NCBI RefSeq assembly: GCF_000744655.1
Contig: NZ_JQMJ01000004.1
Coordinates: forward strand, 5,828,001-5,892,000
DNA length: 64,000 nucleotides
Source: Streptacidiphilus rugosus AM-16
Lineage (GTDB): Bacteria > Actinomycetota > Actinomycetes > Streptomycetales > Streptomycetaceae
Direction of reading: 5' to 3'
Made by a program: the position numbers and the translations under genes. Under the pieces are notes generated by a model. The model did no database searches and was not told the DNA's origin. It saw nothing but the letters and a program-made list of their open reading frames with translations. This document shows, one piece after another, positions 7,899-21,499 of this stretch; within the stretch, counting starts at the first letter, position 1; every line of letters begins with the position of its first letter.

Positions 7899-9224
7899 TC
7901 AGCCCTGCGTCAGGTTCAGGCCGGCGGCCTTGATCTGGGACACCGTCTGCGACTGCGCGCTCTGCAGCGCGGCGTCGATGGTGCCGCCCTTGCCGAGCCT
8001 GCCCCACGGGTCGGCGAAGTCCGCCCAGGTGCTGACCATCAGCGGGCCCCAGGTCCAGCCGTTCCTCACGGTGGCGGCGGCCTGCTTGTTGGTCGCGTAG
8101 ATGTCCTGGCCGCCGTAGAAGCCGTTGTCGAAGGCCTTCTGGGCGACGTCGGCCATGGCCGGGTCGGCGGGCAGGGCGCTCGACGCGCCGCCCGCCACCC
8201 GGATCGCCACGGCGTCGGCGTTCGTGGACATCCAGGAGGCGAACTCGACCGCGGCGGCGACGTGGGTGCTGTTCTTGCTGACCGCGTAGCTGGAGCCGCC
8301 CATGGTGCCGGCGGCGGGGGTACCGTCCCAGGTCGGGACCGGCGCGACGCCCCACTTGCCGGACGAGCCCGGGGCCATCGGCTTGAGGTAGGCGCCCTCG
8401 TAGGGGCCGCTGATCATGCCGATGACCTTGTCGTCGCCGATGTCGGCGGTGAGCGCAGGGCTGGTGGACAGGTAGGTGCTGACCTGGCCGGCGTCGATGA
8501 GGCCCTGCCAGTAGGCGGAGACCTTCCTGGTGGCGGCGTCGGTGAAGTTCACCTTCCAGCTGTCGCCGGCGGTGCCGAACCACTGGGCGCCCGCCTGCCA
8601 GGACAGCGCGGCGAACAGGGAGGCGTCGTCGGTCGGGAAGTTGACCAGGTGCGCCTTGGGGTCGGCCTTCTGCAGGGCGGCGGCGTCGGCCTTGAACTGG
8701 TCCCAGGTGGTGGGGACGGTCAGGTGGTACTTCTGGAACAGGTCCTTGCGGTAGTAGAAGACCGTCGGCTCGATGTCGAAGGGGACCGCCCAGGTCTTGC
8801 CGCCGAGGGTGGTGAGCTGCATCGCGTTGCCCAGGGCGGAGCTGGTGGCGCCGCCGACCGCCGAGCTGATGTCCTGCACGGCGCCCTGGCTGACGAAGTC
8901 GGGGAGCTCGGCGTACTCGACGTTGAAGAGGTCGGGTCCGTTGCCCGCCTTGATGGCGGCGAAGTCCTTGGCGTAGCCGGAGGGGCCGCTGGTGGTCTTG
9001 GAGAGGGTGACGTGGACGTCCTTGTGGGTCCGGTTGAACTCGTCGACGACCTTGTCCGCGTTCTTGGTCCAGGTCCAGAAGGAGATCTCGACGGGCTTGC
9101 CGGGCGCGGCGTCGGCGGTGCCGCTGCTCTTCGCGCTGCTGCCACAGGCGGTGAGGGCGACCAGGGAGAGCGAGGCGCAGGTCGCGACGGCGAGTGCGCG
9201 GCGGCGGGACGAACGGTGCGTCAT
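7899..9224 (-). CDS. Extracellular sugar-binding lipoprotein of an ABC transporter
   Basis: A 441-residue family 1 solute-binding protein. A positively charged N-terminus (THRSSRRRA), hydrophobic segment and lipobox LTAC put the lipidated cysteine at Cys27, so the mature protein is anchored outside the membrane. The mature part has the usual bilobed pattern (VEISFWTWTKNADKVVDEFN, DLFNVEYAELPDFVSQGAV, FYYRKDLFQKY). The ATG at 9224 has an AGGAG ribosome site. It is the first gene of the five-gene import/catabolism operon and has a promoter and operator-like site at 9355-9395. The ligand is probably an oligosaccharide released by the linked lyase or galactosidases (inference). Confidence 0.92.
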   Translation of the reverse strand: MTHRSSRRRALAVATCASLSLVALTACGSSAKSSGTADAAPGKPVEISFWTWTKNADKVVDEFNRTHKDVHVTLSKTTSGPSGYAKDFAAIKAGNGPDLFNVEYAELPDFVSQGAVQDISSAVGGATSSALGNAMQLTTLGGKTWAVPFDIEPTVFYYRKDLFQKYHLTVPTTWDQFKADAAALQKADPKAHLVNFPTDDASLFAALSWQAGAQWFGTAGDSWKVNFTDAATRKVSAYWQGLIDAGQVSTYLSTSPALTADIGDDKVIGMISGPYEGAYLKPMAPGSSGKWGVAPVPTWDGTPAAGTMGGSSYAVSKNSTHVAAAVEFASWMSTNADAVAIRVAGGASSALPADPAMADVAQKAFDNGFYGGQDIYATNKQAAATVRNGWTWGPLMVSTWADFADPWGRLGKGGTIDAALQSAQSQTVSQIKAAGLNLTQG

Positions 9225-9348
9225 GGCTGAGCTCCTGTCGGAGGGCTGCCCGCGGGGTGGGCGGGGGCCGCTGGCGGGGTCAGGAAACGTGATCGAGGTT
9301 CGTGATCGCCTCGGGGTCGTCGTGAGCGATCCGAGCGGGAGGCGATGA

Positions 9349-13599
<4,251 letters not shown>

Positions 13600-13617
13600 C
13601 CCCGGCCCCGCCCGTGC

Positions 13618-16599
13618 TCAGGGGTGCGTGACCACCTCCAGCACCGGACGGTCGGCGGCGTTCTCGCGGCTGTTGAACACCGCCGCGAGACCCGCCGCGC
13701 CGAGCGGCCCGAAGACCGTGAGCGACACCTTCCCGTCCCCGCCCGCCCCAGGCAGGGCCGCCGCCACGGCGGCGGTGACGTCCAGACCCACCCAGTCGTA
13801 GGCGCTGGAGATCCGGCCGGTGCCCAGCGCCGCGCCAAGGGCTGGCGCGGAGCTCCAGGTCACGCCGGTCTCGGTCCAGGTGTCCGCGCCCGAGGCGAAG
13901 GCCTGCACGGTGGTGAGGGTGCCGCCGCTGTCCTGGACCTGCCCGTAGAGCCAGAGCACCGCCCGGCCGACGGCGCCGCCCAGCTGCGACACGTCGAAGG
14001 AGAGCAGCGCCTGCCTGCTGTAGCCGGACCCGGAGGTGTCGGTGTTCTTCACCACCAGCGTCGTCGCGGTGCCGTAGTTGACGCCGGCGTAGGCGGACCC
14101 GTCGCGCACGTAGGTGTCCGCGGTCGGCGCGAGCAGCACCGCCGTCCCCGGCGCGGGCGCGGTGCCCGAGGTGGTGAGGGTGACCGTGCGGCTCGCCCCG
14201 TGCGCGCCGCCGACCTCCACCAGCAGCGTGACCCCGCCCGAGGTGCCCAGCACGGTCACACCCTGGCCGGGCGCCGCCGAGAGGTAACCGGAGCGGGCGA
14301 TGGTGACCTGGACCGTCGCCGCGGTCCGCGAAGGATCGCTCACCGCCACGGTCAGCGTGCCGCTCTGTTCGCGCATCAGCACGGACGCGGGCGCCGAGAC
14401 GGTGATCGGCCCCGCGCTGCCCGCCGCGTAGAAGTTGGCTGCCGTGACGCCCGAGGCGCCGTCGCTCACCGCCTGCACGGCCGCCGTGTTGGCCACCACC
14501 GTGACCTGCGGTGACGCGGCCCGGGCGGCGGCTGCTGCCGCGTCGGCGCCCGGCATCAGCAGATAGCTGTAGCCGGCGCTGCCCGGGTCGGTGCCGTGGG
14601 CGAACCAGAGGGTCAGATAGCGGCGCGTCAACGCGGTGGTGTCGGCCCCGGTGTTGATGTCGGACCAGGCTCCGGTCCTGGCCTCGCGCAGCGCATGGAC
14701 CGTCGCCCCGCCAGGGAACACGTAGCCGCCGAAGCCGGAGACGACGATCGACTGCGCACCGGTGAAGGTGTTCGACCAGCCCAGCGTGGTCGGCTGGGCG
14801 GTTCCGTCGACGGTGAGCGCATGGGTGCCGTTCGCGCCGAGGTTGCGGTTGTCGATCACCGTCTCGACCGGAACCCCGTCGGTGCAGCTGATCCCCGCCC
14901 CCAGGCACATGACCGAGTCGTCGAAGAAGAACCACGACTTCTTCCCGGTGATCGTGCTGCTCAGTCCGCGCAGGTCCTGGCCGACCGCGGCATAGCTGCC
15001 GTCCGTCGCACCGCCGACCCACACCGCGGCCGGGTGCGAGGCCCCCCAAGCGCCGCCCGCCCCGTCGGCCAGGGCCACCGTGGACACCGTCGTGCCGGGG
15101 AGGCGGTACGGGTCGACCGTGGGCCAGAAGGCGTCGGAGTACTGGCCGTTGCCGTAGCCGGCGCCCCACCAGTAGAGCATCCCTTCGTCGGTGTGCCAGC
15201 CCCTGAGGTTCTCGCCGTTGCCCGTCTCGTAGTAGGTGGTCCTGGCGCTGGCCATGCTCACCGAGGCGGCCCAGCCGGCCCGGCGGAACACGGCCCGGTC
15301 CATGCCGAAGACCTGGGCGCCGACCGGCTCGGCGGCGGCCGTGACCGTCGCGTCGTTCACCAGCGTCTGGGCCCGTGCGAGGCCGGGTATCCCCGCGGTC
15401 CGGTCATCGAGCATCGGGCTGTAGTAGTCACGCTGCACCCAGCCCTTGACCATGCCCTTCCAGCTCGCCGTCTGCGCGGCGGGCGCGACGCCGGCGTCGG
15501 CGAGCAGCAGGATCCCGTTGATCAGTCCGTGGCCGCGGGTGTGGTCGTCCTGCTGGATCCGCAGCGGGTCGCTGAGCTGCACGCCCCGGCTGATCGCCCG
15601 TCCGGACACCCCGTCCATGACCAGCCCGTTGAAGAGGAACGGCGCGTAGGCGCGGGCGACCGAGTCGTAGAGGTTCTGCACGCCGGGGTCGGTGACCGCC
15701 CAGCCGGAGCCCGACAGCAGGTAGAGCAGCGACGCGACGCCGCCCAGCAGCACCGCGCCGTAACTGCCGGTGTAGGGCAGGTAGGTGTGCTGGATGAACG
15801 AGCCGTCCGCGTACAGGCCGTCGCCGTTCAGCACGTAGGGGAAGACCGGCGAGAGCGCCGCCTGCGCGGTGGTCAGCTTGGCCGAGCTCCGGCCCAGCAC
15901 GCCGCGCAGCGCGAGCACGTGGCACAGGTCGACGCGGTTGGCCCCGGTGCTGGTGCCGCTGTAGGCGGCGACGGCGGAGTCGGGCACGAAGTGGTCGACG
16001 GCGGAGCAGTAGTTCGCGATCTGGGCGGAGGTCAGCTGCGCGTACATGAGCACGCAGATGTCCTCCAGCTGCTCCGGGCTGCCGATCTGCCAGTCCCACC
16101 AGTTGTCGTACGTGGTGGTGGTCGGCGTGTAGGCGTGGGCCTGCATCCAGTCCAGGCCGGTGGAGACCGCCGAGGCCAGGGTGGCGCTGCCGGTCTGTCC
16201 GGTGCCCGGCTGGACGTAGGCCAGCGCCATGGTCCGCAGCCGGGCGTAGCTGGTGGTGACGTTGGCCGAGACGGTCCCGATCGGCAGGTCGGGCCAGAGC
16301 GATCCGCCGGTGGGGGCCATGGCGGCGAGGTCCGTGGCCGCCTGGCTGCCGATCGTGCCGAGCATGGCGGCGAAGGGCGCGGCGGTGGGGTCGAATCCGG
16401 TGCCGGTGAGCAGTTGCAGCCAGCGGGCGCGCAGTGCGTCGTACGCGTCGGCCGCCTCGGCGGGTGCGGCCGCACCGAGCAGGCCGCCGGCCGTGAGCGC
16501 CGTGACGGCGGCGCCGAGCTGCAGGAAACGGCGGCGGCTGAGCGGGTGCGGGACGGGAGCGTCGGAGTGGGCTGCGGGGGTGGTGGAGCGGCTCTGCAT
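13618..16599 (-). CDS. Tat-exported polysaccharide lyase family 8 with C-terminal DNRLRE/CBM-like domain
   Basis: A 993-residue secreted lyase. The N-terminus has a twin-arginine signal (SRRRFLQLGAAVTALTAGG) ending near AAPAEAAD. An alpha-toroid domain carries the PL8 motif NWWDWQIGSPEQ (about Asn166) and DGSFIQHTYLPYTGSYG (about His271, then the Tyr), followed by the beta-sandwich domains. Family members beta-eliminate hyaluronan, chondroitin, alginate or xanthan. Residues about 825-990 form a separate carbohydrate-binding module of the DNRLRE type (ADTYVRDGSAYAGVNYGT). The specificity is unknown. ATG at 16599 follows AAGGAGG. A LacI-like operator lies 115-128 bp upstream. Confidence 0.9.
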   Translation of the reverse strand: MQSRSTTPAAHSDAPVPHPLSRRRFLQLGAAVTALTAGGLLGAAAPAEAADAYDALRARWLQLLTGTGFDPTAAPFAAMLGTIGSQAATDLAAMAPTGGSLWPDLPIGTVSANVTTSYARLRTMALAYVQPGTGQTGSATLASAVSTGLDWMQAHAYTPTTTTYDNWWDWQIGSPEQLEDICVLMYAQLTSAQIANYCSAVDHFVPDSAVAAYSGTSTGANRVDLCHVLALRGVLGRSSAKLTTAQAALSPVFPYVLNGDGLYADGSFIQHTYLPYTGSYGAVLLGGVASLLYLLSGSGWAVTDPGVQNLYDSVARAYAPFLFNGLVMDGVSGRAISRGVQLSDPLRIQQDDHTRGHGLINGILLLADAGVAPAAQTASWKGMVKGWVQRDYYSPMLDDRTAGIPGLARAQTLVNDATVTAAAEPVGAQVFGMDRAVFRRAGWAASVSMASARTTYYETGNGENLRGWHTDEGMLYWWGAGYGNGQYSDAFWPTVDPYRLPGTTVSTVALADGAGGAWGASHPAAVWVGGATDGSYAAVGQDLRGLSSTITGKKSWFFFDDSVMCLGAGISCTDGVPVETVIDNRNLGANGTHALTVDGTAQPTTLGWSNTFTGAQSIVVSGFGGYVFPGGATVHALREARTGAWSDINTGADTTALTRRYLTLWFAHGTDPGSAGYSYLLMPGADAAAAAARAASPQVTVVANTAAVQAVSDGASGVTAANFYAAGSAGPITVSAPASVLMREQSGTLTVAVSDPSRTAATVQVTIARSGYLSAAPGQGVTVLGTSGGVTLLVEVGGAHGASRTVTLTTSGTAPAPGTAVLLAPTADTYVRDGSAYAGVNYGTATTLVVKNTDTSGSGYSRQALLSFDVSQLGGAVGRAVLWLYGQVQDSGGTLTTVQAFASGADTWTETGVTWSSAPALGAALGTGRISSAYDWVGLDVTAAVAAALPGAGGDGKVSLTVFGPLGAAGLAAVFNSRENAADRPVLEVVTHP

Positions 16600-16713
16600 C
16601 AAGGCCTCCTTGCCTCGAAACGTCCGTTCCGGGCGAGGGAGGCGCGCCGCCGCGCCGGTCCCGAGAACGGCGCGGGCTGGGGAAGGCCCGCTTCCGTTCC
16701 CGGACGGCATGAC

Positions 16714-16727
16714 GGTAAACGCTTTCC
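16714..16727. promoter_or_regulatory. LacI-family operator-like site upstream of the lyase gene
   Basis: GGTAAACGCTTTCC differs at two positions from the palindrome at 18033-18046 next to the LacI gene. It lies in the 347-bp region between the lyase and the LacI gene, upstream of the lyase, and suggests repression of the lyase by that LacI protein. Confidence 0.55.
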
Positions 16728-16825
16728 AGACGACGGTCAACGCCCCGCACGAAGGGACCGCCGAGCTCGGGAGCGCACCTCCGCAGGCCCCCGCGGCGCT
16801 CAGGCTCGCTCTCGACGCACCCGAC

Positions 16826-16930
16826 GCCGACCCGCAGGACGCCGGCCCGCGCCATGCCGACCCGCACCATGCCGGCCCACGCCATGCCGACCCACACCCT
16901 GTCGACCCGTACCGCGTCGGCCCACGCCGT
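16826..16930. repeat. Seven tandem 15-bp repeats behind the LacI stop codon
   Basis: Seven imperfect copies of GCCGACCCGCACCAT-like units run in perfect 15-bp register from 16826 to 16930. They start 16 bp beyond the stop of the minus-strand LacI gene. Because the unit is a multiple of three, every frame reads as pentapeptide repeats, but no good start or Shine-Dalgarno supports a protein. With the operator at 16714-16727 this accounts for the 347-bp gap 16600-16946. Confidence 0.8.
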
Positions 16931-16946
16931 CTCGTCCCGGGCTCCG

Positions 16947-18014
16947 CTACCGGGGCGCCGGCCCCGTGCTCTCCCTGAGGATCAGTTCCGCGGGCAGCTC
17001 GACCTGCCGCGGCACGTCCGCGCCCGGCTCCAGGACGAGCCGCAGCGCCGCCTCGCCCGCCTCCTCCAGCGGCAGCCGGACCGTGCTGAGCGCCGGGCGC
17101 AGATCCACCGCGAACGGCACGTCGTCGAAACCGACGACCGACACCTGCTCCGGCACGGAGAGCCCGAGGTCGTCCCTGAGCCCCGCCAACGCGCCCGCCG
17201 CCATGACGTCGTTCAGCACCAGCACGCCCGTCAGCTCGGGCCGCTCGGTCAGCAGCCGAACCGCGGCCTGCCGCCCGCCCTCGCGGGTGAAGTCCCCGGA
17301 GCGCACCGCCCCGGGATCCAGCGGCGCACCCAGCGCACGCAGCGCGCGACGCGCCCCGTCGAGCCGGTGGCGCACCGTCAGCAGGTCGTCCGGACCGGAG
17401 ACCACCCCGATCCGCCGGTGCCCCAGCTCCCACAGACCGCGCACCGCCAGCCCGCCGCCCGACCGGTTGGCCATGGCCACGGTGTCCAGGTCAGGACCGC
17501 GATCGCCGATGCAGACGACCCGGCCGCCGTCGGCCTCGAAGCCGGCGGTCTCCTCCGCCAGCCGTTCCGTCACCGCTGCGTCGACCGTGCCGCTGCCGGC
17601 CAGGATCACCGCGCGGGCGCGCTGGGCCCGCAGTCCCCGCAGGTACTCCAGCTCCAGGCCCGGCTCGCGGAAGGTGGCGGCGATCATGACCAGCAGGCGC
17701 TGCTCCCGCGCGGCCCGCATCGCCCCGGCCGCGATCGCGCCGAAGTACGGGTCGGCGACGTCGTGGACGACCAGACCCACCACCGAGCTGGTCGAGCGCG
17801 CGAGCGCCTGGGCCGGGGCGTTGGAGATGTAGCGCAGCTCCTCGGCCGCCGACTCGACCCGCCGCCGCAGCTCCTCCCCGACGGTCCTGGTTCCGCTGCC
17901 GTGGAGCACCCGCGACGCGGTCGCCAGCGAGACGCCCGCGTGCTCGGCCACCTGCAGCAGCGTCACGCCTCCGCCGGTGCGGGCCGGACGGGTCCTTGAC
18001 CGTGGATTCGCCAT
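16947..18014 (-). CDS. LacI-family transcriptional repressor
   Basis: A 355-residue regulator with a classic LacI HTH (about 16-62: VTLLQVAEHAGVSLATASRV, then YISNAPAQALA as the hinge helix region) and a sugar-binding core (about 75-345; VVGLVVHDVADPYFGAIAAG, VSVVGFDDVPFAVDLRPALS). ATG at 18014 leaves 13 residues before the HTH. A perfect 14-bp palindrome lies 18 bp upstream, in the interval shared with the divergent oxidoreductase operon, so it probably represses itself, that operon and the lyase. A sugar effector is expected; its identity is unknown. Confidence 0.9.
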   Translation of the reverse strand: MANPRSRTRPARTGGGVTLLQVAEHAGVSLATASRVLHGSGTRTVGEELRRRVESAAEELRYISNAPAQALARSTSSVVGLVVHDVADPYFGAIAAGAMRAAREQRLLVMIAATFREPGLELEYLRGLRAQRARAVILAGSGTVDAAVTERLAEETAGFEADGGRVVCIGDRGPDLDTVAMANRSGGGLAVRGLWELGHRRIGVVSGPDDLLTVRHRLDGARRALRALGAPLDPGAVRSGDFTREGGRQAAVRLLTERPELTGVLVLNDVMAAGALAGLRDDLGLSVPEQVSVVGFDDVPFAVDLRPALSTVRLPLEEAGEAALRLVLEPGADVPRQVELPAELILRESTGPAPR

Positions 18015-18032
18015 GCTCGTAACGTACCCCTT

Positions 18033-18046
18033 GGAAAGCGCTTTCC
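18033..18046. promoter_or_regulatory. Perfect LacI-type operator palindrome
   Basis: GGAAAGCGCTTTCC is a perfect 14-bp palindrome with the central CG expected of LacI/GalR operators. It sits between the divergent LacI gene and the oxidoreductase operon, and near-copies occur at 16714-16727 and 3185-3198. Confidence 0.75.
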
Positions 18047-18184
18047 CATACTTTCCCGAAGGTGCCACCAGCGGCGCTGCAGACCCGGGACACCCGGCGA
18101 AGACCCGGCAGAGACGTGCTGGGGCCACCCGCGTCCACCCTCCGCCGCACCACCATGACGAGCGAACGAAAGAGGACTGCGCCC

Positions 18185-19336
18185 ATGACACACAGGTCCA
18201 TCGGCATCGTGATGAACGGCGTCACCGGGCGCATGGGCTACCGCCAGCACCTGGTGCGCTCCGTCCTCGCCCTGCGCGAGCAAGGCGGACTCGCCCTCCC
18301 CGACGGCACGGTGGTCATGCCCGAACCGGTCCTGGTCGGCCGCAGCGAGGAGAAGCTGCGCGCGATCGCCGAGCGACACGGGCTCACCCGCTGGACCACC
18401 GACCTCGACGCCGCCCTGGCCGACCCCGCCAACGAGATCTACTTCGACGCCCAGCTCACCCAGGTCCGCGAGAAGTCGCTGCGTGCGGCGATCGCCGCGG
18501 GCAAGCACGTCTACACCGAGAAGCCCAGCGCCGACTCCCTGGACGCGGCCCTGTCCCTGGCCCGCGCGGCCCGCGACGCCGGGGTGAAGAACGGCGTCGT
18601 CCAGGACAAGCTCTTCCTGCCCGGCCTGTTGAAGCTGAAGCGCCTGGTGGACAGCGGCTTCTTCGGCCGGATCCTGTCCGTGCGCGGCGAGTTCGGCTAC
18701 TGGGTCTTCGAGGGAGACTGGCAGCAGGCGCAGCGGCCCTCCTGGAACTACCGGGCCGAGGACGGCGGCGGCATGGTGCTCGACATGTTCCCGCACTGGC
18801 ACTACGTGCTGGAGCGGGTCTTCGCCCCGGTCCGCTCGGTCTACGCCCAGGCCACCACCCACATCGCGGAGCGCTGGGACGAGCGCGGACAGGTCTACCG
18901 CGCCACCGCCGACGACGCCGCCTACGGGGTGTTCGAACTCGACGGCGGCGTGATCGCACAGATCAACTCCTCCTGGGCGGTCAGGGTCGACCGGGACGAG
19001 CTGGTCGAGTTCCAGGTCGACGGCACCGAGGGCAGCGCCGTCGCCGGTCTGCGCAACTGCCGGATCCAGCACCGCGGCACCACGCCCAAGCCGGTGTGGA
19101 ACCCGGACCTGCCGGCCACCGAGCCGTTCCGCTCCCAGTGGCAGCAGGTGCCGGACAACCAGGAGTTCGACAACGGCTTCAAGGTCCAGTGGGAGCGGTT
19201 CCTGGCCCATGTCGTCGCCGACGCACCGTTCCCCCACGACCTGCTCGCGGGCGCCAAGGGCGTGCAACTGGCCGAACTCGGACTGCGCTCCTCCCGCGAG
19301 GGCCGCCGCCTGGACGTCCCCGACCTCAGCCTCTGA
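18185..19336 (+). CDS. Gfo/Idh/MocA-family oxidoreductase
   Basis: A 383-residue predicted NAD(P)-dependent sugar dehydrogenase. The N-terminal Rossmann region begins IGIVMNGVTGRMGYRQ and contains the family EKP signature (KHVYTEKPSADS, about 110-121), where the Lys is catalytic. The C-terminal alpha/beta domain carries GGGMVLDMFPHWHYVLE with the conserved Asp and His residues. Such enzymes oxidise sugars or inositols, often at C3. ATG at 18185 has an AGAGG ribosome site; an ATG at 18155 lacks one. It is the first gene of an operon with DUF993, TIM-barrel and GH35 genes. Confidence 0.85.
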   Translation: MTHRSIGIVMNGVTGRMGYRQHLVRSVLALREQGGLALPDGTVVMPEPVLVGRSEEKLRAIAERHGLTRWTTDLDAALADPANEIYFDAQLTQVREKSLRAAIAAGKHVYTEKPSADSLDAALSLARAARDAGVKNGVVQDKLFLPGLLKLKRLVDSGFFGRILSVRGEFGYWVFEGDWQQAQRPSWNYRAEDGGGMVLDMFPHWHYVLERVFAPVRSVYAQATTHIAERWDERGQVYRATADDAAYGVFELDGGVIAQINSSWAVRVDRDELVEFQVDGTEGSAVAGLRNCRIQHRGTTPKPVWNPDLPATEPFRSQWQQVPDNQEFDNGFKVQWERFLAHVVADAPFPHDLLAGAKGVQLAELGLRSSREGRRLDVPDLSL

Positions 19337-19427
19337 CCCACCCGCTCTCGTCCCCACCCCCTTGCTCCCACCCCCGCCGCTGCCCCCGCCCCCGCCGCTG
19401 CCTCTGCCCCGACCACCAGGAGCATCC

Positions 19428-20612
19428 GTGTCCTCCCTCCTGCTGCCGCTCGACGGCGTCGCCACCCGCTACGAACTGCCCCACGTCCCGTCCCCGCTCG
19501 CGACACTGCCCGCCACCGCGCCGCCCGCCCGCAGCCGGACCGTCTTCGCCGCCGCGCACGTCGTCGCCGACCCGACCCGGCCGAACGGTCCCGGGCTTCC
19601 CGCCGCCCTCGACTGGGAGGCCACACTCGCGTTCCGGCGCCACCTGTGGTCACTCGGTCTCGGCGTCGCCGACGCCATGGACACCGCCCAGCGCGGCATG
19701 GGCCTCGACTGGCCCGCCACTCGCGAACTCGTCGCACGCACCGGCGCCGCGGCGCGCGACCTCGGCGGCCTGCTCGCCTGCGGTGTGGGCACCGACCAAC
19801 TGGGCGCGGTGACCGCCGGTGACGCTCATTCGCTCAAGACGATCGTCTCCGCCTACGAGGAGCAGTGGGAGGTCGTCGAGAACGCCGGCGCGCGGGTGGT
19901 GCTGATGGCCAGCCGGGCCCTGGCCCGCACCGCCGCCGGACGTCCCGAGGACTACGCGGAGGTCTACGGCCGGCTGCTGGCCCAGTCGGCGCAGCCGGTG
20001 ATCCTGCACTGGCTCGGCACCGCCTTCGACCCGGCGCTCGAGGGGTACTGGGGCTCGGACGACCTCGACCGCGCCACCGAGCTGGTGCTCGGGATCGTCC
20101 GCGACCACGCCGACAAGGTCGACGGCATCAAGGTGTCGCTGCTCGACGCCGACCGGGAGATCGCGCTGCGCCGGGCGCTCCCCGACGGCGTGCGCCTCTA
20201 CACCGGGGACGACTTCCACTATCCGGAGCTGATCCTGGGAGACGAGCGGGGCTTCAGCCACGCGCTGCTCGGCGTCTTCGACCCGCTGGCCCGCCACGCC
20301 GCCGCCGCGCTGGACGCGCTGGACCGCGGCGACACCGACCGCTACCGGGCGGTCCTCGAACCGACCGTGCCGCTGGCCAGGCACGTCTTCGCCGCGCCGA
20401 CCCGCCACTACAAGACCGGCGTCGTCCTCCTGGCCCATCTGGCGGGCCACCAGGACCACTTCACCATGGTCGGCGGCCAGCAGGACAGCCGCGACGTCGC
20501 CCATCTGGCCCGGCTCTTCGTCCTCGCCGCCGAGGCGGGCGCGCTGCCGGACCCGGATCTCGCCGCCGCCCGGATGCGCGCCTTCCTCCGTACGAAGGGC
20601 TTCGACCAGTGA
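19428..20612 (+). CDS. DUF993 protein of the dihydrodipicolinate synthase/aldolase superfamily
   Basis: A 394-residue DUF993-family protein with a TIM-barrel fold. Conserved-looking segments include GLGVADAMDTAQRGMGLDWP, GVGTDQL, QPVILHWLGTAFDP and DGIKVSLLDADRE; the Lys in DGIKVSLLD is placed where a Schiff-base lysine occurs in aldolases of this fold (inference). The substrate is unknown; a role in cleaving a keto-sugar or keto-acid intermediate fits the operon. GTG at 19428 follows CCAGGAGC. The 91-bp upstream gap is almost pure pyrimidine on the plus strand. Its stop overlaps the next start by 4 bp. Confidence 0.8.
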   Translation: MSSLLLPLDGVATRYELPHVPSPLATLPATAPPARSRTVFAAAHVVADPTRPNGPGLPAALDWEATLAFRRHLWSLGLGVADAMDTAQRGMGLDWPATRELVARTGAAARDLGGLLACGVGTDQLGAVTAGDAHSLKTIVSAYEEQWEVVENAGARVVLMASRALARTAAGRPEDYAEVYGRLLAQSAQPVILHWLGTAFDPALEGYWGSDDLDRATELVLGIVRDHADKVDGIKVSLLDADREIALRRALPDGVRLYTGDDFHYPELILGDERGFSHALLGVFDPLARHAAAALDALDRGDTDRYRAVLEPTVPLARHVFAAPTRHYKTGVVLLAHLAGHQDHFTMVGGQQDSRDVAHLARLFVLAAEAGALPDPDLAAARMRAFLRTKGFDQ

Positions 20613-21499
20613 CCGTCCACCCCGCGCCGCCCGTTCCCGCCACGCCCGTTCCCGCCCCGCCGGTACGGCTCCCGGCCCCCGGGCTGGAACTGCTCTCCCT
20701 CAACACGGCGACCACCAAGCACTGGACACTCGCCGAGGCCGTCGCCGGATGCGTCGAGGCGGGCATCTCCGGCATCGGACTCTGGCGCGACCGGGTCGCC
20801 GAAGCCGGGCTCGACCGGGCGGCGCGGCTGGTGCGCGAGGCCGGACTGACCGTCACCAGCCTCTGCCGCGGCGGTTTCTTCACCGGCCCGGGGTCCGACG
20901 CGGACAACCGGCGCGCCGTCGACGAGGCGGCCGCGCTCGGCGCCGACACCCTGGTCCTGGTCTGCGGGGGGCTGCCCGAGGGCAGCCGCGACCTGCCTGC
21001 CGCCCGGCGCCGGGTCGCCGCGGGGATCGCCGCCCTGGCTCCCTACGCCGAGGCCCACGGCGTGAAGCCGGCGATCGAGCCGCTGCACCCGATGTTCTGC
21101 GCGGACCGCGCCGTGGTCTCCACCCTGGGACAGGCGCTCGACCTGGCCGAGGCCGCCGGACACGGCACCGGAGTCGTCGTCGACACCTACCACGTCTGGT
21201 GGGACCCGGAGCTGGAGACCCAGCTCGCCCGCGCGGGCGCGGCCGGACTAATCCACGCCTTCCAGGTCTGCGACTGGCTGCTGCCGCTCCCCGCCGACGC
21301 GTTGCTGGGCCGCGGCCACGTCGGCGACGGCTCGATCGACGTTCCCCGCATCGCCGGACTCGTCGCCGAGGCCGGCTACGGGGGCTGGACCGAGGTCGAG
21401 ATCTTCAACCAGGAGATCTGGGACACCCCCGGCGCGGAGACCCTGCGGACCCTGACCGACCGCCACCGCCGCCATCTCGCCCGGGGAGCGCGCCGATGA
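20609..21499 (+). CDS. Sugar phosphate isomerase/epimerase-like TIM-barrel protein
   Basis: A 296-residue xylose-isomerase-like TIM barrel. Metal-site candidates are the Glu in KPAIEPLHPMF, the Asp and His in VVVDTYHVWWDP, the Gln/Asp in HAFQVCDWL and the Glu in GWTEVEIFN. The N-terminus has a Pro/Val/Ala-rich leader (1-25) before LELLSLNTATTK. GTG at 20609 overlaps the DUF993 stop (GTGA) and its own stop overlaps the GH35 start (ATGA), so the three genes are translationally coupled. It is only distantly similar to the isomerase at 4103-4984. Possible roles are epimerisation, isomerisation or beta-elimination of a keto-glycoside. Confidence 0.82.
   Translation: MTVHPAPPVPATPVPAPPVRLPAPGLELLSLNTATTKHWTLAEAVAGCVEAGISGIGLWRDRVAEAGLDRAARLVREAGLTVTSLCRGGFFTGPGSDADNRRAVDEAAALGADTLVLVCGGLPEGSRDLPAARRRVAAGIAALAPYAEAHGVKPAIEPLHPMFCADRAVVSTLGQALDLAEAAGHGTGVVVDTYHVWWDPELETQLARAGAAGLIHAFQVCDWLLPLPADALLGRGHVGDGSIDVPRIAGLVAEAGYGGWTEVEIFNQEIWDTPGAETLRTLTDRHRRHLARGARR

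Noticed and set aside
6069-9224. A dedicated ABC ATPase for the sugar importer
   Set aside because: No Walker A/B ATPase is encoded near the operon; the shared MsiK-type ATPase is the expected partner.
16826-16930. Small protein made of pentapeptide repeats across the 15-bp array
   Set aside because: The periodicity follows from the DNA repeat; there is no ribosome site and the translation is uninformative.
13618-17433. Long frame extending the PL8 lyase upstream past 16599
   Set aside because: The extension overlaps the LacI gene and the 15-bp repeats; the twin-arginine signal right after ATG 16599 with a strong ribosome site fixes the start.
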